Positions 6,650-14,941 of a stretch of DNA of 64,000 nt are shown here, piece after piece (position 1 is the stretch's first letter; every line of letters starts with the position of its first letter). The stretch is taken from assembly GCA_958477465.1 (NCBI GenBank), contig CAUEFX010000004.1, forward strand, positions 1 to 64,000, written 5' to 3'. Source of the DNA: an uncultured Bacteroides sp. (GTDB taxonomy: Bacteria; Bacteroidota; Bacteroidia; Bacteroidales; Bacteroidaceae). The translations under genes and the position numbers were made by a program. The notes beneath the pieces are model-generated. The model was not told the DNA's origin, did no database searches, and worked only from the letters and a program-made list of their open reading frames with translations.

Positions 6650-8386
6650 TTAATCATTAAACAAGTATCTATAATCCCTTTTTGCCGCCGGCACCGTCCA
6701 TTCTTCCGGAATAAACTTCCATTGGTTCAATGCGCGGGGATCGAGTGCACCTTTCTTTTCGATGTAATTCATCAGATAGAAACGGAGGTCTTTGTCTGTG
6801 GAGAAGATGATACGGTCTTTCAGCTGTTCCTGAGGGATACCGGCGCCTTTAGTCAGCAGTTCGCCTCCCCCATTGCCACGGTATGAGTTCAAAGCAACTT
6901 TATAGGTTTTATCCAAATCGAACGGTGTGCCATCTGCCATGCTGACAATCGTGATCTTCTCTCCTTTCGGCTTGGTCACATCTACCGTATAGATTATCCC
7001 AGCTGCCGAATCAAAATTAAAGCTGAAGTTTTGGAACGATGCCCGATCTTCCGCACCTTCACGGCGTTTTTCTTTAAACCACAGCAAATGGTCCTGCGGA
7101 GATTTCATCTGATTAGTCCACATATAATAAGACTCTTCAAGAACGCCCTTGATCTCTTTGCCCGAGAGCGTCATCACATAGAGCATATTCTCATATTTAT
7201 AAAGATTGAACATATCACTCACGCGGATATCCCCTTTCTTGATCTCCGCATCAAATGACAGCGGAGCCGCCAATGAGATGTCTGCGCCGGAAATATCGAG
7301 TTGAAGCGAGTGAATGAAGTCGATAAAAGCCGATGGACCGAAAAATGCCGGACGGGTAGAGATTGTTTCGGTAAAAGTTCCTATTTTTTTGGATACGAAC
7401 TGCTCAACCACCGCGTACTGAGGAGCAAACTTTTGCATGAATTCTTCGCTGACGCCATAGTCCTGCGTAGCCGAAAGCACTCCTTTTATATCTTTGTGCT
7501 GCACTTTCCCGCCTTTCAGCTTTATCGTCACATCAATATCAGACACCACCAACGCATTACTTGCCGGATTGATAACCAATACAGAATCTCCTGCCACATT
7601 CGCTATCTTTTTGCATTCACGTGCGTGGTCATGCCCCATCAATACCATATCAAACCCGGGAACATTCTTCGCAATGTTCAGCGATGCGTTCTCATTATAT
7701 TTGCCCGACATTAAAAAAGCATCCTGTCCGGCATGAAACAAGCCGATGACAAGATCCGGATTTTCCTTTTCACGGATCACTTTCATCCACTTTTTCGCCG
7801 TCTGCTCCATATCATCGAAACGCAATCCTTTCCACAGATTCTCTGACAGCCACGCAGGAATGGCAGGCGTGATCATGCCCAATACGACGATCTTCACCCC
7901 GTCGCGTTCCATCACTTTATAAGGTTTCAGATGCGTTTCGCCGGTAGCCGTATCGATGATATTGGCACCTAATACAGGAAAGTCGCATTCGCTGATCCAG
8001 CGGTCGAATACCCGGCGGCCGGTCTCTACATCGTGATTCCCCATATTGCCGGCATCATAACCCATGTAATTCATCATCTCGGCACAGAGATGAGGCGAAA
8101 CCGTATCTATATAATTATAATAGTAAGCAGTGGGCTGCCCCTGTAGGATATCTCCGTTGTCCAGCAGGATCAGGTTGTCTTTGTAAGTCTCCCGCTCTTT
8201 CTGCACAAAAGCATGAACCCGCGCCAAGCTACCGGCCCAATCCTTCTGAGTTATAAAATTATAAGGATAATAATTACCGTGTACATCACTGGTCTGTACG
8301 ATTTTCAGTCTCACTTCACGCTCCTTTGCCGTTAATGACAGGACAAAGGCGAACAACACCACAAAAATAAAAGCAAACTTTTTCAT
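6650..8386 (-). CDS. periplasmic 5'-nucleotidase / 2',3'-cyclic-nucleotide phosphodiesterase
   Basis: About 578 residues from the internal ATG at 8386, which places a clean signal peptide first (MKKFAFIFVVLFAFVLSLTA). The N-terminal metallophosphatase domain shows the metal-ligand motifs QTSDVHGNYYP, DNGDILQGQP, GNHDVE and MGHDHAREC. The C-terminal 5'-nucleotidase domain binds the nucleoside. The family removes phosphate from extracellular nucleotides so nucleosides and phosphate can be taken up; which substrate is preferred cannot be told. The frame from 8410 adds 8 residues ahead of the signal peptide and is less likely. Divergent from tex. Confidence 0.88.
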   Translation of the reverse strand: MKKFAFIFVVLFAFVLSLTAKEREVRLKIVQTSDVHGNYYPYNFITQKDWAGSLARVHAFVQKERETYKDNLILLDNGDILQGQPTAYYYNYIDTVSPHLCAEMMNYMGYDAGNMGNHDVETGRRVFDRWISECDFPVLGANIIDTATGETHLKPYKVMERDGVKIVVLGMITPAIPAWLSENLWKGLRFDDMEQTAKKWMKVIREKENPDLVIGLFHAGQDAFLMSGKYNENASLNIAKNVPGFDMVLMGHDHARECKKIANVAGDSVLVINPASNALVVSDIDVTIKLKGGKVQHKDIKGVLSATQDYGVSEEFMQKFAPQYAVVEQFVSKKIGTFTETISTRPAFFGPSAFIDFIHSLQLDISGADISLAAPLSFDAEIKKGDIRVSDMFNLYKYENMLYVMTLSGKEIKGVLEESYYMWTNQMKSPQDHLLWFKEKRREGAEDRASFQNFSFNFDSAAGIIYTVDVTKPKGEKITIVSMADGTPFDLDKTYKVALNSYRGNGGGELLTKGAGIPQEQLKDRIIFSTDKDLRFYLMNYIEKKGALDPRALNQWKFIPEEWTVPAAKRDYRYLFND

Positions 8387-8475
8387 ACTAATATCATTCT
8401 GCAATGGCAAAGAGACAGGAAAAAATAGATCTTTCGCATGAGAACATCCTCCTTACCACATATATTTTGTAGCAG

Positions 8476-8483
8476 CAAAGTTA
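8476..8483 (-). promoter_or_regulatory. -7 box of the nucleotidase gene
   Basis: Minus-strand TAACTTTG matches TAnnTTTG and lies about 90 bases upstream of the chosen ATG. Confidence 0.5.
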
Positions 8484-8515
8484 CAAAAAAATGGTATCTA
8501 ATAAAGATTAATACG

Positions 8516-8523
8516 TACATTTG
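8516..8523 (+). promoter_or_regulatory. -7 box of tex
   Basis: TACATTTG matches TAnnTTTG 26 bases before the chosen ATG at 8549. It lies inside the longer frame that starts at 8438, which argues against that start. Confidence 0.55.
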
Positions 8524-8548
8524 TCAGCAAATCATTATAAAAGCAATT

Positions 8549-10681
8549 ATGGAATTATTTCACAAAATGATTTCTGCCGCTCTGAATATATCGGAAAGGC
8601 AAATCAACAACACACTGAATTTACTGAAAGACGGCGCCACCATCCCTTTTATCAGCCGTTACCGTAAAGAGGTTACGGGAGGGTTGGACGAAGTCCAGAT
8701 CGAAAATATCAAGAACCAATATGATAAACTCTGCGAGACGGCCAAGCGTAAAGAGACCATCCTCAGTACCATCAACGAACAAGGCAAGCTAACCGCCGAA
8801 CTGCAGAAGCGCATTGACGACACCTGGGACACGACCGAGTTGGAAGACATCTACCTGCCGTACAAACCCAAACGGAAAACCAGAGCGGAAGCTGCCCGAC
8901 AAAAAGGGCTCGAACCGCTTGCCATAACGCTGATGCTGCAACACGAAAACAACCTCGAAGCCAAAGCAAGCGCTTTCGTAAAAGGAGACGTGAAAACGGT
9001 AGAGGATGCCCTGAAGGGCGCACGTGACATCATTGCCGAGCAGGTGAATGAGGACGAACGGGCTCGTAATGCCATACGCAATCAGTTCGGCCGGCAAGCC
9101 GTAATCAGCGCCAAAGTAGTGAAGGGCAAAGAAGAAGAGGCTGCCAAATACCGCGATTACTTTGACTTTTCCGAACCCCTGAAGCGCTGTACTTCCCACC
9201 GCCTGCTGGCCATTCGCCGTGCAGAGTCCGAAGGCATGCTGAAAGTATCCATCAGTCCGGACGACGAAGAGTGTATCGAAAGGCTCGAACGCCAGTTTGT
9301 CCGTAGCAACAACGAATGCGGCCGCCAGGTGGCGGAGGCTGTACAGGATGCCTATAAGCGCCTGCTCAAACCGTCTATCGAGACCGAGTTTGCCGCCATC
9401 ACGAAAGAGAAAGCCGATGAAGAAGCCATCCGCGTGTTTGTAGAAAACCTGCGTCAACTGCTGCTCGCCCCTCCGTTGGGACAAAAGCGGGTGCTGGCTA
9501 TAGACCCCGGTTTCCGCACCGGTTGTAAAGTCGTCTGCCTGGATGCACAAGGCAATCTGCTGCACAACGAAAATATCTATCCGCATCCACCGGTGGAGAA
9601 GAAGAAAGAAGCCGCTGCCAAACTCCGCAAGATGGTGGAAGCCTACCAGATAGAAGCAATTGCCATCGGGAACGGTACTGCCAGCCGGGAAACTGAATAT
9701 TTCGTTACCAACCAACAGTATGACCGACCCTTGCAGGTGTTCGTTGTCAGCGAACAAGGGGCATCGATCTATTCTGCTTCCAAAATAGCACGCGAAGAAT
9801 TTCCGGAATGCGATGTAACCGTACGCGGTGCCGTATCCATCGGACGACGCCTTATGGATCCGCTTGCCGAATTGGTAAAAATAGATCCGAAATCAATCGG
9901 TGTAGGACAATACCAACATGATGTGGATCAGGGCAAGCTAAAAAAAGCACTCGACCAGACCGTAGAGAACTGTGTAAACCAAGTAGGTGTGAACCTGAAT
10001 ACAGCCAGCAGCCACCTGTTGACGTATATCTCGGGACTCGGTCCGCAGTTGGCACAGAATATCGTAAACTACCGTGCAGGAAACGGTGCATTCGGTTCAC
10101 GCAAGGAGCTGATGAAGGTTCCTCGTATGGGTGCAAAGGCTTTCGAGCAATGTGCCGGATTCCTCCGGATTCCACAAGCCGGGAATCCTCTGGACAATAC
10201 CGCCGTGCATCCCGAAAGCTATTGCATCGTGGAGCAGATGGCGAAGGACTTGAAATGCAGCGTTGCGGAATTAATCAGCAATAAAGAACTGCGTGCGAAA
10301 ATAAACATACCGGCATACGTGACTTCCACGGTAGGTATGCCGACCTTGCAAGACATCATGCAGGAACTCGAGAAGCCGGGACGTGATCCGCGCCAGACAA
10401 TCAAAACCTTTGAATTTGACAAAAACGTGCGTACAATCGACGATCTGCGTGAAGGCATGGTACTCCCTGGTATCGTAGGCAACATTACCAACTTCGGCGC
10501 CTTTGTAGACATCGGCATCAAAGAGAACGGACTGGTGCACCTCTCGCAGCTCGCCGAACGTTTCATCTCCGATCCGACGGAAGTGGTGTCCATCCATCAG
10601 CATGTAATGGTAAAAATCCTAAGTGTAGATTATGCCCGGAAACGGATTCAATTGACCATGATCGGTGTAGAACAAAACTGA
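8549..10681 (+). CDS. tex: Tex-family RNA-binding transcription accessory protein
   Basis: 710 residues from the ATG at 8549 (MELFHKMISAALNIS). Layout as in Tex: N-terminal helical domain with FISRYRKEVTGGLDE, a YqgF/RNase H-like fold (VLAIDPGFRTGCK), a helix-hairpin-helix region (SGLGPQLAQNIVNYR), and a C-terminal S1 RNA-binding domain (GIVGNITNFGAFVDIG). Tex binds nucleic acid, associates with transcription and is broadly conserved. The 37 extra codons upstream in frame cross a promoter and are not part of the protein. It stands alone as a one-gene transcript with a strong terminator after it. Confidence 0.93.
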   Translation: MELFHKMISAALNISERQINNTLNLLKDGATIPFISRYRKEVTGGLDEVQIENIKNQYDKLCETAKRKETILSTINEQGKLTAELQKRIDDTWDTTELEDIYLPYKPKRKTRAEAARQKGLEPLAITLMLQHENNLEAKASAFVKGDVKTVEDALKGARDIIAEQVNEDERARNAIRNQFGRQAVISAKVVKGKEEEAAKYRDYFDFSEPLKRCTSHRLLAIRRAESEGMLKVSISPDDEECIERLERQFVRSNNECGRQVAEAVQDAYKRLLKPSIETEFAAITKEKADEEAIRVFVENLRQLLLAPPLGQKRVLAIDPGFRTGCKVVCLDAQGNLLHNENIYPHPPVEKKKEAAAKLRKMVEAYQIEAIAIGNGTASRETEYFVTNQQYDRPLQVFVVSEQGASIYSASKIAREEFPECDVTVRGAVSIGRRLMDPLAELVKIDPKSIGVGQYQHDVDQGKLKKALDQTVENCVNQVGVNLNTASSHLLTYISGLGPQLAQNIVNYRAGNGAFGSRKELMKVPRMGAKAFEQCAGFLRIPQAGNPLDNTAVHPESYCIVEQMAKDLKCSVAELISNKELRAKINIPAYVTSTVGMPTLQDIMQELEKPGRDPRQTIKTFEFDKNVRTIDDLREGMVLPGIVGNITNFGAFVDIGIKENGLVHLSQLAERFISDPTEVVSIHQHVMVKILSVDYARKRIQLTMIGVEQN

Positions 10682-10755
10682 GCAAGGATTCGTGTTTAAG
10701 CTGTTGTTGATACAGCACTCTAAGAGTGAATGTTTCCGAGCTTTCCTGTAAGCAG

Positions 10756-10803
10756 AACCGCGGGTATATCAAAAACCGGTTGAGTTTTGATACCCTCGCG
10801 GTT
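10756..10803. terminator. terminator between tex and the CPBP gene
   Basis: Arms 10756-10774 (AACCGCGGGTATATCAAAA) and 10785-10803 (TTTTGATACCCTCGCGGTT) pair over about 18 bases. It sits between two convergent genes and probably serves both. Confidence 0.75.
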
Positions 10804-10805
10804 TC

Positions 10806-11672
10806 CTATGTTTTAGGTATTTTTCTTTCAAAATACCCAATGATGCACCCCGTCATCAGAATCATTAATACCGTACAGATAATAGAACCTTCGAATCCAA
10901 AATCGCCTCCGTTCAGTATGTTATTGTCTGGAAACTGCAACTGTAACAAAGACGGACACAGTAGGGTACCGCTGACTTTATACCCCAATACCGGCCCCTG
11001 CAACCAATTCCAGAACAAGTGCAATGAAATGGGAAACCACAGATTACGCGTATAAAGAAAAGCAACTCCCAACAGGCATCCCGCCAATACTAAATTCAAC
11101 AAGGGCAAAAAGGCTATGTTCGGATTGAAAAAATGCATCAAAGAGAACAAGACAGAGGAAATTCCCAAAGAAAGGAATTTATTAAGCCGTGTCCGCAGTA
11201 AACGTCCTAAAATATACCCGCGCACCATGATCTCTTCCGTTAAAGCAACCAGAGTGAAAACGCCAAAACTACCTGCCAAATCAGCCACGTTCAACTGTAC
11301 TCCCGTCACCTTCACCTCTCCCAACAACAGCGAAAGCCCAAAACCGGCGCCATACAAAAACACAGCAGCCAACAGCCCATACAGGATATCTTTTCCGCGT
11401 CCTTTGATGCTGAGCCCCAAGTCTGATAACGGCCGATGGTCCAAATACTTAAGAATAAGACATGCCGGAAGCACTGCCGACAATAAGGTGACCGACTGAA
11501 TGACCGCATATCGGGAAAGAGTAAGCGAGCCCATTCCGGAAAAACCGATAAAGAGATACACCAACATTGAGAAAAGTGCGGAAAGGAATAGAAATGCCAC
11601 CACATAGACCGATAAGCTTACAAGTACATGAGTCCCCTGGGATTCTTTTTTCTGAATATCTTCTTGTTCCAT
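10806..11672 (-). CDS. CPBP-family (CAAX/Abi) intramembrane metalloprotease
   Basis: 288 residues with about eight hydrophobic segments. Diagnostic motifs: EEIMVRGY (E146, E147, R151), LMHFFNP (H180) and a later HLFWNWLQG. These are the EExxxR, FxxxH and HxxxN elements of glutamic-type intramembrane proteases related to Rce1. Bacterial members take part in peptide maturation, immunity to self-made peptides, or stress responses; the role here is unknown. The ATG at 11672 (MEQEDIQ) is chosen because the frame from 11696 begins inside the -7 box. No bacteriocin-like gene is adjacent. Confidence 0.85.
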   Translation of the reverse strand: MEQEDIQKKESQGTHVLVSLSVYVVAFLFLSALFSMLVYLFIGFSGMGSLTLSRYAVIQSVTLLSAVLPACLILKYLDHRPLSDLGLSIKGRGKDILYGLLAAVFLYGAGFGLSLLLGEVKVTGVQLNVADLAGSFGVFTLVALTEEIMVRGYILGRLLRTRLNKFLSLGISSVLFSLMHFFNPNIAFLPLLNLVLAGCLLGVAFLYTRNLWFPISLHLFWNWLQGPVLGYKVSGTLLCPSLLQLQFPDNNILNGGDFGFEGSIICTVLMILMTGCIIGYFERKIPKT

Positions 11673-11693
11673 TTTCAATTTATTAATCTGAAG

Positions 11694-11701
11694 CAAAAAT
11701 A
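11694..11701 (-). promoter_or_regulatory. -7 box of the CPBP protease gene
   Basis: Minus-strand TATTTTTG matches TAnnTTTG, 21 bases before the chosen start. Confidence 0.5.
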
Positions 11702-11866
11702 ATTATAATAATCAAAAAGCCGCTTCACTTTCTATTTATTTCTTTTAGAGACCCGACTTATTCCTTAAGAACCTATCACCACTGTTCTGTGAAGCCATGA
11801 TAAGTGATGACTTGCTATTAACGGTTATATTTCTATAAAATCCATCCGTATATGAGCGAGTTTTCA

Positions 11867-11874
11867 TATATTTG
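11867..11874 (+). promoter_or_regulatory. -7 box of the leucine-rich-repeat gene
   Basis: TATATTTG matches TAnnTTTG. It lies within the longer frame starting at 11852 and so supports the ATG at 11894. Confidence 0.55.
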
Positions 11875-11893
11875 CTTTATAAAAAAATCAATC

Positions 11894-12943
11894 ATGAAAA
11901 TAAAACATTTATTTATAGGTATAGTACTGGCTGCTACAGCGCTGAAAGTGACGGCACAACCGGTTAGCAAGCAATATTTTGTTCCCAAGGCAGGAACGTT
12001 GATTTCTCTAATGACAGAAGACGAAGCTAACAGCATTACCCACCTCACCCTGACAGGGAAGATCAATGCGGAAGACTTCAAACACCTTCGTGATGAGTTT
12101 CCAAACCTTGAAGTGCTGGACATCTCCAATGCGGAAATCAAGATGTATACCGGCAAGGCCGGAACATACCCCGATAAGGTCTATGTATATATGCCCAACT
12201 TTATCCCTGCATACGCTTTCTGCCGGGTAGAAAACGGGCAGCCCAAAGGAAAGCTCACACTAAAGAAAGTCATTCTTTCGGAAAAGACAAAAAACATAGA
12301 AGACGCCGCTTTCAAAGGCTGTGACAATCTTGCCATCTGCCAGATTAAAAAGAAAACGCCGCCCAACTTGTTGCCGGAAGGCCTGGCAGACAGCATTACC
12401 GCCATCTTCGTTCCGCTGGGCAGCAGTGACGGGTATCGGTTGAAAAACAACTGGAAGTCATTTGCCTTTATTGAAGGAGAACCGCAGGAAGTTACTCTGC
12501 AAGTAGGGGCAATGGGAACATTGGAGAGTGAAATCCAAAAAGCGGGACTGCAACCCAGAGACATAAACTTCCTCACCGTAGAAGGGAAGTTGGACGACAA
12601 TGACTTCAAACTGATAAGGGATTATATGCCCAATCTGGTTGCCGTAGATATTTCAAGGACCAATGCCACATCCATCCCTGACTTTACTTTCTCTCAAAAG
12701 AAATACCTGCTGCGGATAAAATTACCTCACGGGCTGAAAATAATCGGACAGCGCGTATTCAGTAACTGCGGCAGATTATGCGGGACTGTAGAATTGCCTT
12801 CCAGTGTGACAGCGATCGAATTCGGTGCGTTTATGGGATGTGACAATCTTCGTCACGTAGTGGCCACAGGAAACAAAATCACGACATTGGGTGACAACCT
12901 CTTTGGTGAAGGAGGAGAAAATAAGCTGATATACAAGAAATAA
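11894..12943 (+). CDS. secreted BspA-like leucine-rich-repeat protein
   Basis: 349 residues: signal peptide (MKIKHLFIGIVLAATALKVTA), then two tandem modules. Each has a small alpha/beta start (THLTLTGKINAEDFKHLRDE; NFLTVEGKLDDNDFKLIRDY) followed by LEVLDIS or LVAVDIS and BspA-type LRR_5 repeats (IPAYAFC, IEDAAFKGCDNL, IGQRVFSNC, IEFGAFMGCDNL). BspA-like repeats in Bacteroidales occur on surface proteins that bind host or microbial ligands; the ligand here is unknown. It stands alone, with a gene-free repeat region following it. Confidence 0.82.
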   Translation: MKIKHLFIGIVLAATALKVTAQPVSKQYFVPKAGTLISLMTEDEANSITHLTLTGKINAEDFKHLRDEFPNLEVLDISNAEIKMYTGKAGTYPDKVYVYMPNFIPAYAFCRVENGQPKGKLTLKKVILSEKTKNIEDAAFKGCDNLAICQIKKKTPPNLLPEGLADSITAIFVPLGSSDGYRLKNNWKSFAFIEGEPQEVTLQVGAMGTLESEIQKAGLQPRDINFLTVEGKLDDNDFKLIRDYMPNLVAVDISRTNATSIPDFTFSQKKYLLRIKLPHGLKIIGQRVFSNCGRLCGTVELPSSVTAIEFGAFMGCDNLRHVVATGNKITTLGDNLFGEGGENKLIYKK

Positions 12944-12991
12944 GAAGCAGCTTCTGATTTCCCTTTCCGCACGTTTAAAGCTCTATTAAAA

Positions 12992-13135
12992 GAGGGTGTC
13001 ATAATGCCCAAATAAAGATTCACCCCTACCACAGATATTTGAACTGCACCCCTAAAGTTTTGTGTCTAACTTTTGGGGTGCAGTTCACTTGTAGCAGAAG
13101 TGAATTCTTTGAAAAGGACATTTTGAAACACCTTC
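12992..13135. mobile_element. degenerate MITE copy interrupted by another element
   Basis: The left end GAGGGTGTCATAATGCCCAA matches the reverse complement of the right end of the 1429-1530 element. The right end TGAAACACCTTC (13124-13135) is a decayed form of TGACACACCCTC. The middle holds a foreign near-palindrome at 13040-13087. Confidence 0.65.
13040..13087. mobile_element. 48-bp palindromic insert (IS-end-like MITE)
   Basis: TGAACTGCACCCC (13040-13052) and GGGGTGCAGTTCA (13075-13087) form inverted ends around a short centre (TAAAGTTTTGTGTCTAACTTTT). The ends resemble terminal repeats of IS3-type elements (recall from family knowledge, not checked). There is no coding capacity. Confidence 0.65.
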
Positions 13136-13216
13136 CTATGTTGAGTAAACTGATATAGTAATAACAATCGAAGTTATCAACTAAGTCCAGCACTCATCAG
13201 CCCCTTAATATGCCTC

Positions 13217-13349
13217 AAAAAAAGACTTAAGTCTTTCAAAAAAACACTTAACATCTTTCGAAAAAAGACTTAGCATCTTTTAAAAAAACATATAGCATCT
13301 TTCAAAAAAAGATGTAGCGTCTTTCAGAAAAACATATAGCATGTCTTCC
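13217..13349. repeat. six-copy 21-23-bp tandem repeat
   Basis: Units begin at about 13217, 13238, 13261, 13282, 13304 and 13326. Each is a run of A followed by a short core and TCTTTC (for example AAAAAAGACTTAGCATCTTT). The first unit contains a perfect palindrome, AAAGACTTAAGTCTTT. There is no continuous reading frame. Confidence 0.8.
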
Positions 13350-13386
13350 ATCAACTGGAATTATTCTTCAAAACAACCTCTATTCA

Positions 13387-13629
13387 GTATGTTTTTACCC
13401 CTTTCACCACCTTCACCTTTTTCCATCAAAGCCTTTATCCATCGTAGAGACAAGGTGAAAGCACGCTCGGAACGCTCCTTAAGAATTGCAAGTACAGTTC
13501 TTGCAAACTACCGGCACGCTTGTTGCCGGATGTAAACACAGTGCATGATAAAACGGAGTCCCCCTTCACCCTCTATTGCCGATGAACAGGGCGATTGATC
13601 GAAAAGGGTGAACGATGTGAAGGGGGTAA
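13387..13629. repeat. pair of inverted degenerate repeats
   Basis: The stretch 13387-13455 (ACCCCTTTCACCACC, CACCTTTTTCCATCAA) matches the reverse complement of 13561-13629 with many substitutions, both ending near a GGTGAA block. They look like two old inverted copies of one element. Confidence 0.5.
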
Positions 13630-13840
13630 ATTCATTGTAAAATACCAGTTTTTATAGACAAAAGAGAACGTAACTCTTACGAGTGAGCCTTTAACAGATC
13701 TCCCCCAAGTTTGAATCAACGGATTTTCCAGAAGAGTGACTAACCACCACAGAGTACACAGAGGAACACAGAGTAACATTTTGCCGGAATTCTTTTTGTT
13801 CAGAGTTACTAAATTATACGCATAACGTAATGGTTAAATT

Positions 13841-13872
13841 TAACATACCCACAGGGTTTTCGGACTGACCCG
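13841..13872. repeat. dispersed 32-bp repeat, copy 2
   Basis: Same orientation as the copy at 24-55, with one mismatch. A CACAGAGTACACAGAG block precedes it (13746-13778), as a similar block accompanies copy 1. Confidence 0.75.
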
Positions 13873-14035
13873 TTAAATCCCCAAGTATACAAACTGAGTC
13901 CTAAACCTTAAAATTCAAAGAAACTCTGTGTACTCTGCGATGACCTAAGATCTCCCCAAATGTTCCGAAACAATAGGAGTAATTAGAAAACAAAAAACGA
14001 GCAAATTCTTTTTAAAGAATTCCCTCGCCTCCGAT

Positions 14036-14064
14036 AAGAAAAGCCAAAAGGCTTTTCTTTTTGT
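14036..14064 (+). terminator. hairpin with T-run, owner unclear
   Basis: AAGAAAAGCC (14036-14045) pairs with GGCTTTTCTT (14050-14059), followed by T residues. No gene ends just before it on the plus strand. The 20 bases upstream end in CCCTCGCCTCCGA, resembling the 3' end of a tRNA, which such terminators often follow. It could also stop minus-strand transcription. Confidence 0.55.
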
Positions 14065-14332
14065 TACCTCTTTTTTCCTGAATACTAATCTTTTCTTTTC
14101 CTAAAAAAAAACTTCAACTACCTATTATCCTTTTTCAAACCTTTCACCAATTTTCTTTCAATTTTTTCACTTTACCTATTGAAGTTCTATTAATACCTTT
14201 TTATACCTTAAATCTAATACCTTCTATTTTTTTACCTTTAAAACTAATAGCAATTTCCCAATTGCGTTGCAAAGATATAGGTTTCTTTTCGTGTTCGCAA
14301 ACGGTTTTATATTTTATAACACAATTTTATGG

Positions 14333-14941
14333 TTATAAATCCTTCACATCACTCAGTTCAACCAGCTTATTCACAATAGCATAGATCGTTAAACCGGCCG
14401 CACTGTGTATCTGCAGTTTCTTGCTGATATTCCTACGATGAGTAATGACGGTATGGATAGACAAAAACAGCTTCTCTGCTATCTCCTTATTCGTCATACC
14501 CTTTACTACGCAAATTACGATTTCTTTCTCGCGCTGACTAAGAGTTTCCTGCCCGTCTCCTTCATTATCGGGGGCGATATTCTGTAAACGGACAATCTTA
14601 TTGGAGAGCGTTTCCAGATCATCAAAAATCGAGATGGAGTCATCGTATTTACTCAATAACGCCGCATCGATAAACGAGCTCACCAACGCTACGACCCGAA
14701 TACCTTTCCCGGCAGTCTCCTCTCGAAAACGAGGCACGTCAAAATAATCGCCGAATGTAGGATTCACAACCAATATATCGGGATATTGCGTACGTAGGCA
14801 ATCCTGCAGAGCTTCGACAGACAAAATCTCTACCGGCTGAATTTTCAAATTGGGCAAACGTTTCAACGCCAAAGTAAGTCCGCTACGGATAATCACAGAA
14901 TTCTCGGCAACAGCTACCCGGATTGTTTCATCATTTTTCAT
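14333..14941 (-). CDS. LuxR-type regulator with a degenerate receiver domain
   Basis: 202 residues. The N-terminal 115 have the length and pattern of a response-regulator receiver (IRVAVAENSVIIRSGL, then DILVVNPTFGD). The usual phospho-accepting Asp is Asn (VVNP), and the conserved Lys near the end is missing. The C-terminal LuxR helix-turn-helix is intact (LSQREKEIVICVVKGMTNKE, then IHTVITHRRNISKKLQ). It probably works without phosphorylation. Its start overlaps the end of the hemerythrin gene by 11 bases, so the two are co-translated and probably act together. Confidence 0.85.
   Translation of the reverse strand: MKNDETIRVAVAENSVIIRSGLTLALKRLPNLKIQPVEILSVEALQDCLRTQYPDILVVNPTFGDYFDVPRFREETAGKGIRVVALVSSFIDAALLSKYDDSISIFDDLETLSNKIVRLQNIAPDNEGDGQETLSQREKEIVICVVKGMTNKEIAEKLFLSIHTVITHRRNISKKLQIHSAAGLTIYAIVNKLVELSDVKDL

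Larger units (their letters stand above)
12944..14332. other. 1.4-kb gene-free region built of repeats
   Basis: No credible gene is seen. In order it holds: a decayed MITE with another element nested in it (12992-13135), a 21-23-bp tandem repeat (13217-13349), two inverted degenerate copies of a pyrimidine-rich element (13387-13455 and 13561-13629), CACAGAG repeats (13746-13778 and inverted 13923-13937), a copy of the 32-bp repeat (13841-13872), a hairpin terminator (14036-14064), and a T/C-rich tract with repeated ACCTATT or ATACCTT (14100-14260). Short frames at 13341-13535 and 13573-13779 overlap repeats and are rejected. Confidence 0.7.

Noticed and set aside
8789..9757. 322-codon minus-strand frame inside tex
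   Set aside because: Antisense shadow of a well-conserved gene; no domain.
13217..13349. CRISPR array
   Set aside because: Direct tandem copies with no unique spacers and no cas genes.
13341..13779. two short frames (64 and 68 codons)
   Set aside because: Both lie over repeated sequence and lack start signals or conserved features.
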